This document shows positions 62,034 to 64,000 of a stretch of 64,000 bases of DNA, piece after piece. The translations under genes were made by a program, and so were the position numbers. How positions within the stretch are numbered: position 1 is the first letter of the stretch; each line of letters begins with the position of its first letter. Where the stretch lies: positions 434,001 to 498,000 of the forward strand of contig NZ_SRKZ01000004.1 of NCBI RefSeq assembly GCF_004745865.1, in the 5' to 3' direction. The DNA comes from Hymenobacter wooponensis (lineage in GTDB: Bacteria > Bacteroidota > Bacteroidia > Cytophagales > Hymenobacteraceae). Under the pieces are notes generated by a model. The model searched no databases, was not told where the DNA came from, and saw only the letters and a program-made list of their open reading frames with translations.

Positions 62034-62834
62034 TTACTTATTCTCCTCGCTAGGCTTGCCCTGCTGATGCATGTTAGCCGCTACTAAGTCATCGGGAATG
62101 ATGTTGCTGACCGCTACTTGCACCTTATTTTTCAAGCCAGACACTACCTTATCCTTATTAGCCATTAAGGCGTCATAACCATCTTGCGCGACTTTTGCAG
62201 GGTCGGCTTTGCTACCTTCCTTCACCAGCTTCGATTCCGTCATATCGGCCTTGTTGAAGAAGTCGGTGTCGGTTACGCCGGGCAGCAGCGCTGTAATGCT
62301 AATGCCCTTATCCTTGGTCTCTTCCCGGATAGCTTCAGTGAACGATGTCACAAAGGCTTTCGTGCCGTGATATACTGCCTGCAATGGCCCGGGTAGCTCA
62401 CCACCTATCGAGGAAACGTTAAGAATCTTACCATCTCCTCGCCCCACCATTTCTTTGAGGAAGCACTTGGTAAGCGTAACGTAGGCTCCAATATTCAGCT
62501 GAATGATGTCCAGTTCACGGTTGATGTCGGTTTCAGTAAACTCGCCGTATTGCCCTTGCCCGGCATCATTTACCAAAACATCAACCTGAAGTCCTTGGGC
62601 CTTCACCGCATCATAGACTTCAAACGGAGCTTCCCGCTTAAACAGATCTTTGGCAACAGTGACTACCTCAATACCATGTTGCTGTTTGAACTCGGAAGCC
62701 TTCTGGTCTAGCTCCTCCTGATTACGAGCTACCAAAACCAAGTTGTACTGATCCTGTGCGAAAAGCTTGGCAAGTTCGTAGCCTATTCCGCTAGTAGCAC
62801 CTGTTATTAATGCGTATTTCTGTTTGTTTGTCAT
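62034..62834 (-). CDS. SDR family oxidoreductase
   Basis: A 266-residue short-chain dehydrogenase: YALITGATSGIGYELAKLFA, DVLVNDAGQGQYG, ILNVSSIGGELPG and the catalytic YHGTKAFVTSFTEAI (Tyr-x3-Lys). The end (VSGLKNKVQVAVSNIIPDDLVAANMHQQGK) is typical of the DltE/YqjQ-like group. The ATG at 62832-62834 (MTNKQKYAL) is chosen over 62867. The substrate is unknown. Confidence 0.9.
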   Translation of the reverse strand: MTNKQKYALITGATSGIGYELAKLFAQDQYNLVLVARNQEELDQKASEFKQQHGIEVVTVAKDLFKREAPFEVYDAVKAQGLQVDVLVNDAGQGQYGEFTETDINRELDIIQLNIGAYVTLTKCFLKEMVGRGDGKILNVSSIGGELPGPLQAVYHGTKAFVTSFTEAIREETKDKGISITALLPGVTDTDFFNKADMTESKLVKEGSKADPAKVAQDGYDALMANKDKVVSGLKNKVQVAVSNIIPDDLVAANMHQQGKPSEENK

Positions 62835-63118
62835 AGCACGAGCACGTAAAAGATTGATCTTCAGCATAACCTACGGTGCCAAGATTCCTTCGGCCGTACA
62901 TTTCTTTTGCTATTTATCAGATTCTAATTCATAGCTCAACTACTAGCTGAGCCGTTATACCTCAATACCATTTGCCTGAACTACGTAAATTTCTCCTACA
63001 AAAATCAGGGTTTGCCTCAGCGTAAATCCGTAGAAATCGATAAGCCGTACCACCTCAAAAGGAGGTAAATAGACAAGATTTACAGACCGTCTGAATCTTG
63101 CTCTGAACCCCTTTCCTT

Positions 63119-63388
63119 ATGTTGATGCCAACGCTTCCGGATACCTCAGCTTTGCACCTGCAAAAACTACCTCTCGGCCGCCAGCTTGACTTCTCAATTC
63201 CTGATGGCCGCTTTGCGTACATATACCGCCGTACTGAAAATGAGCCATGGCGCTGTGTTGCTCGAAATGCCTGTACCCCTTTCCTAGACTCGGCTCCTAT
63301 CTACCAAGAGACCAAGCCAGAGTATGTAGTATGCTTCTGTGACAGCGCGGGCATTATTATGGCCGCAACGCCCATAGTACAGGCCTAG
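63119..63388 (+). CDS. small protein of unknown function
   Basis: An 89-residue protein (LHLQKLPLGRQLDFSIPDGRFAYIYRRTENEPWRCVARNACTPFLDSAPIYQETKPEYVVCFCDSAGIIMAATPIV). It contains five Cys, including a CFC pair, and looks beta-rich. I recognise no family. It stands alone, with a long hairpin terminator downstream. Confidence 0.55.
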   Translation: MLMPTLPDTSALHLQKLPLGRQLDFSIPDGRFAYIYRRTENEPWRCVARNACTPFLDSAPIYQETKPEYVVCFCDSAGIIMAATPIVQA

Positions 63389-63407
63389 CACTCATTAATA
63401 GCATAAA

Positions 63408-63467
63408 AGCACAAGCCCCGTAACGAAGCCGCGTCTATTCACGCGGCTTCGTTACGGGGCTTGTGCT
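63408..63467. terminator. long perfect hairpin between convergent genes
   Basis: 27-bp arms at 63408-63434 and 63441-63467 (agcacaagccccgtaacgaa... and its exact complement) with a 6-nt loop, between the small plus gene and the T9SS gene at 63481. Confidence 0.7.
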
Positions 63468-63480
63468 AGGTTTACTTAGT

Positions 63481-64000
63481 CTATTGGTGCATCAGCTTGG
63501 TCATTACCCGAGTTGCACCTTGCTGCACAGTCAGGCTATAGACCCCTAGCGGCAGCTGCGTAACTTCAGGCAGGGTAATGGTAGAGGCACCTTTGGTTAC
63601 TTCTACTGAGCGCGTGAGCACAGTCCGCCCCATTGCATCAGTGCAGGTGATGAAGGCTTTCCCTCCTTGAGGGCTCTGAATCTGCATGCTCAGCTCGCCT
63701 ACGAAGGGGTTCGGCCATGCCTGCATTTCTAGATTGGCAACGTTAGCAATGGTAACTGCTTTAACAGCAGAGTACGTTATTTTACCAGATATATCAACCT
63801 GCTTAAGACGATAGTACACCATCGCGCCCGAATACTTAGCCAGAGCGTCCTGCCAGGCGTAAGTGCTCGTTTGGGTAGTAGTGCCGTTGCCTTTGACAGT
63901 GGCGATGCGGTTGAAAACACGACCATCACTGCTAGACTCTACTTCGAAACGGTCGTTCTGCAATTCCGAAGCAGTTAGCCAGCGCAACACCGCATTGCCG
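63481..64000 (-). CDS. T9SS type A sorting domain protein, 5' part outside the window
   Basis: The open frame runs to the window edge, so only the C-terminal ~170 residues are present. They begin with a fibronectin-like module (VLRWLTASELQNDRFEVESSSDGRVFNRIATVKGNG ... YYRLKQVDISGKITYSAVKAV) and end with a Por-type sorting domain (LEMQAWPNPFVGELSMQIQSPQGG ... LPLGVYSLTVQQGATRVMTKLMHQ). Together with the 57325 protein it implies a type IX secretion system elsewhere in the genome. The domain is related to, but not a copy of, the one at 57325. Confidence 0.88.
   Translation of the reverse strand, partial: GNAVLRWLTASELQNDRFEVESSSDGRVFNRIATVKGNGTTTQTSTYAWQDALAKYSGAMVYYRLKQVDISGKITYSAVKAVTIANVANLEMQAWPNPFVGELSMQIQSPQGGKAFITCTDAMGRTVLTRSVEVTKGASTITLPEVTQLPLGVYSLTVQQGATRVMTKLMHQ

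Noticed and set aside
1..64000. CRISPR arrays, tRNA or rRNA genes
   Set aside because: No regularly spaced direct repeats, no tRNA T-arm/anticodon patterns and no rRNA-like stretches were seen by reading; a tRNAscan or Infernal run would be decisive.

Overview
The window looks like a piece of a Cytophagales (Bacteroidota) chromosome, most likely Hymenobacter or a close relative. The evidence is: two secreted proteins with type IX secretion (T9SS) C-terminal sorting domains (57325-59523 and 63481-64000), TAnnTTTG promoter boxes of the Bacteroidota type, GC-rich compact housekeeping genes, and protein families typical of that group (DUF3060 lipoprotein, M61 peptidase, LRR-kinase, ThuA-like protein). 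No rRNA, tRNA or CRISPR array was seen. A 10-mer, CTAGGCCACT (reverse AGTGGCCTAG), recurs at least 19 times by eye, where chance predicts about 0.1 copies.

Layout. 1-4.7 kb: membrane protein, AraC regulator, VOC and ABM small enzymes, DUF3060 lipoprotein, a palindromic intergenic repeat and a PhoD phosphatase remnant. 4.7-6.0 kb: a two-gene minus-strand operon made of a 54-residue Cys-containing precursor-like peptide (5856-6020) followed 3 bp later by a DUF692/MNIO enzyme; this is the best candidate for a novel peptide-modification (RiPP) system. 6.3-13.4 kb: purU, DinB, MFS transporter, beta-lactamase-fold serine hydrolase and two SDRs. 14-24.1 kb: a surface polysaccharide locus with glycosyltransferases, a GT2-methyltransferase fusion and a Wzm/Wzt ABC exporter whose Wzt carries a C-terminal glycan-binding domain.

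24.4-33.3 kb: a signalling neighbourhood: an RsbQ-like alpha/beta hydrolase overlapping a PAS histidine kinase, a STAS protein, a DUF421 membrane protein, a double-PAS kinase with a response regulator, an ABC ATPase without a permease, and a nucleoside deaminase. 33.5-35.3 kb: a SulP transporter preceded by a promoter box, a 14-codon leader ORF ending Pro-Pro-stop and an intrinsic-terminator-like hairpin, i.e. an attenuator layout. 35.3-42.4 kb: phospholipid-type methyltransferase, a divergent CDP-alcohol phosphatidyltransferase-like protein, amidohydrolase, a UvrA paralogue, and a SufS-like PLP enzyme whose catalytic Cys is Ser.

42.4-50.3 kb: decayed partial copies of the nearby msrB and uvrA genes, a lipoprotein, MsrB, a STAS-like protein, and a divergent LRR-kinase / SNF2 helicase pair. 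50.3-57.1 kb: SelO, then an AraC-SDR two-gene cassette lying between the C-terminal and N-terminal remnants of one IS5-type transposase, a ThuA-like protein, and RtcB followed by a 30-bp perfect hairpin. 57.3-64 kb: T9SS cargo protein, M61 peptidase, a small ferredoxin-fold-like protein, an SDR, a small unknown protein and the 3' part of another T9SS cargo gene cut by the window edge.
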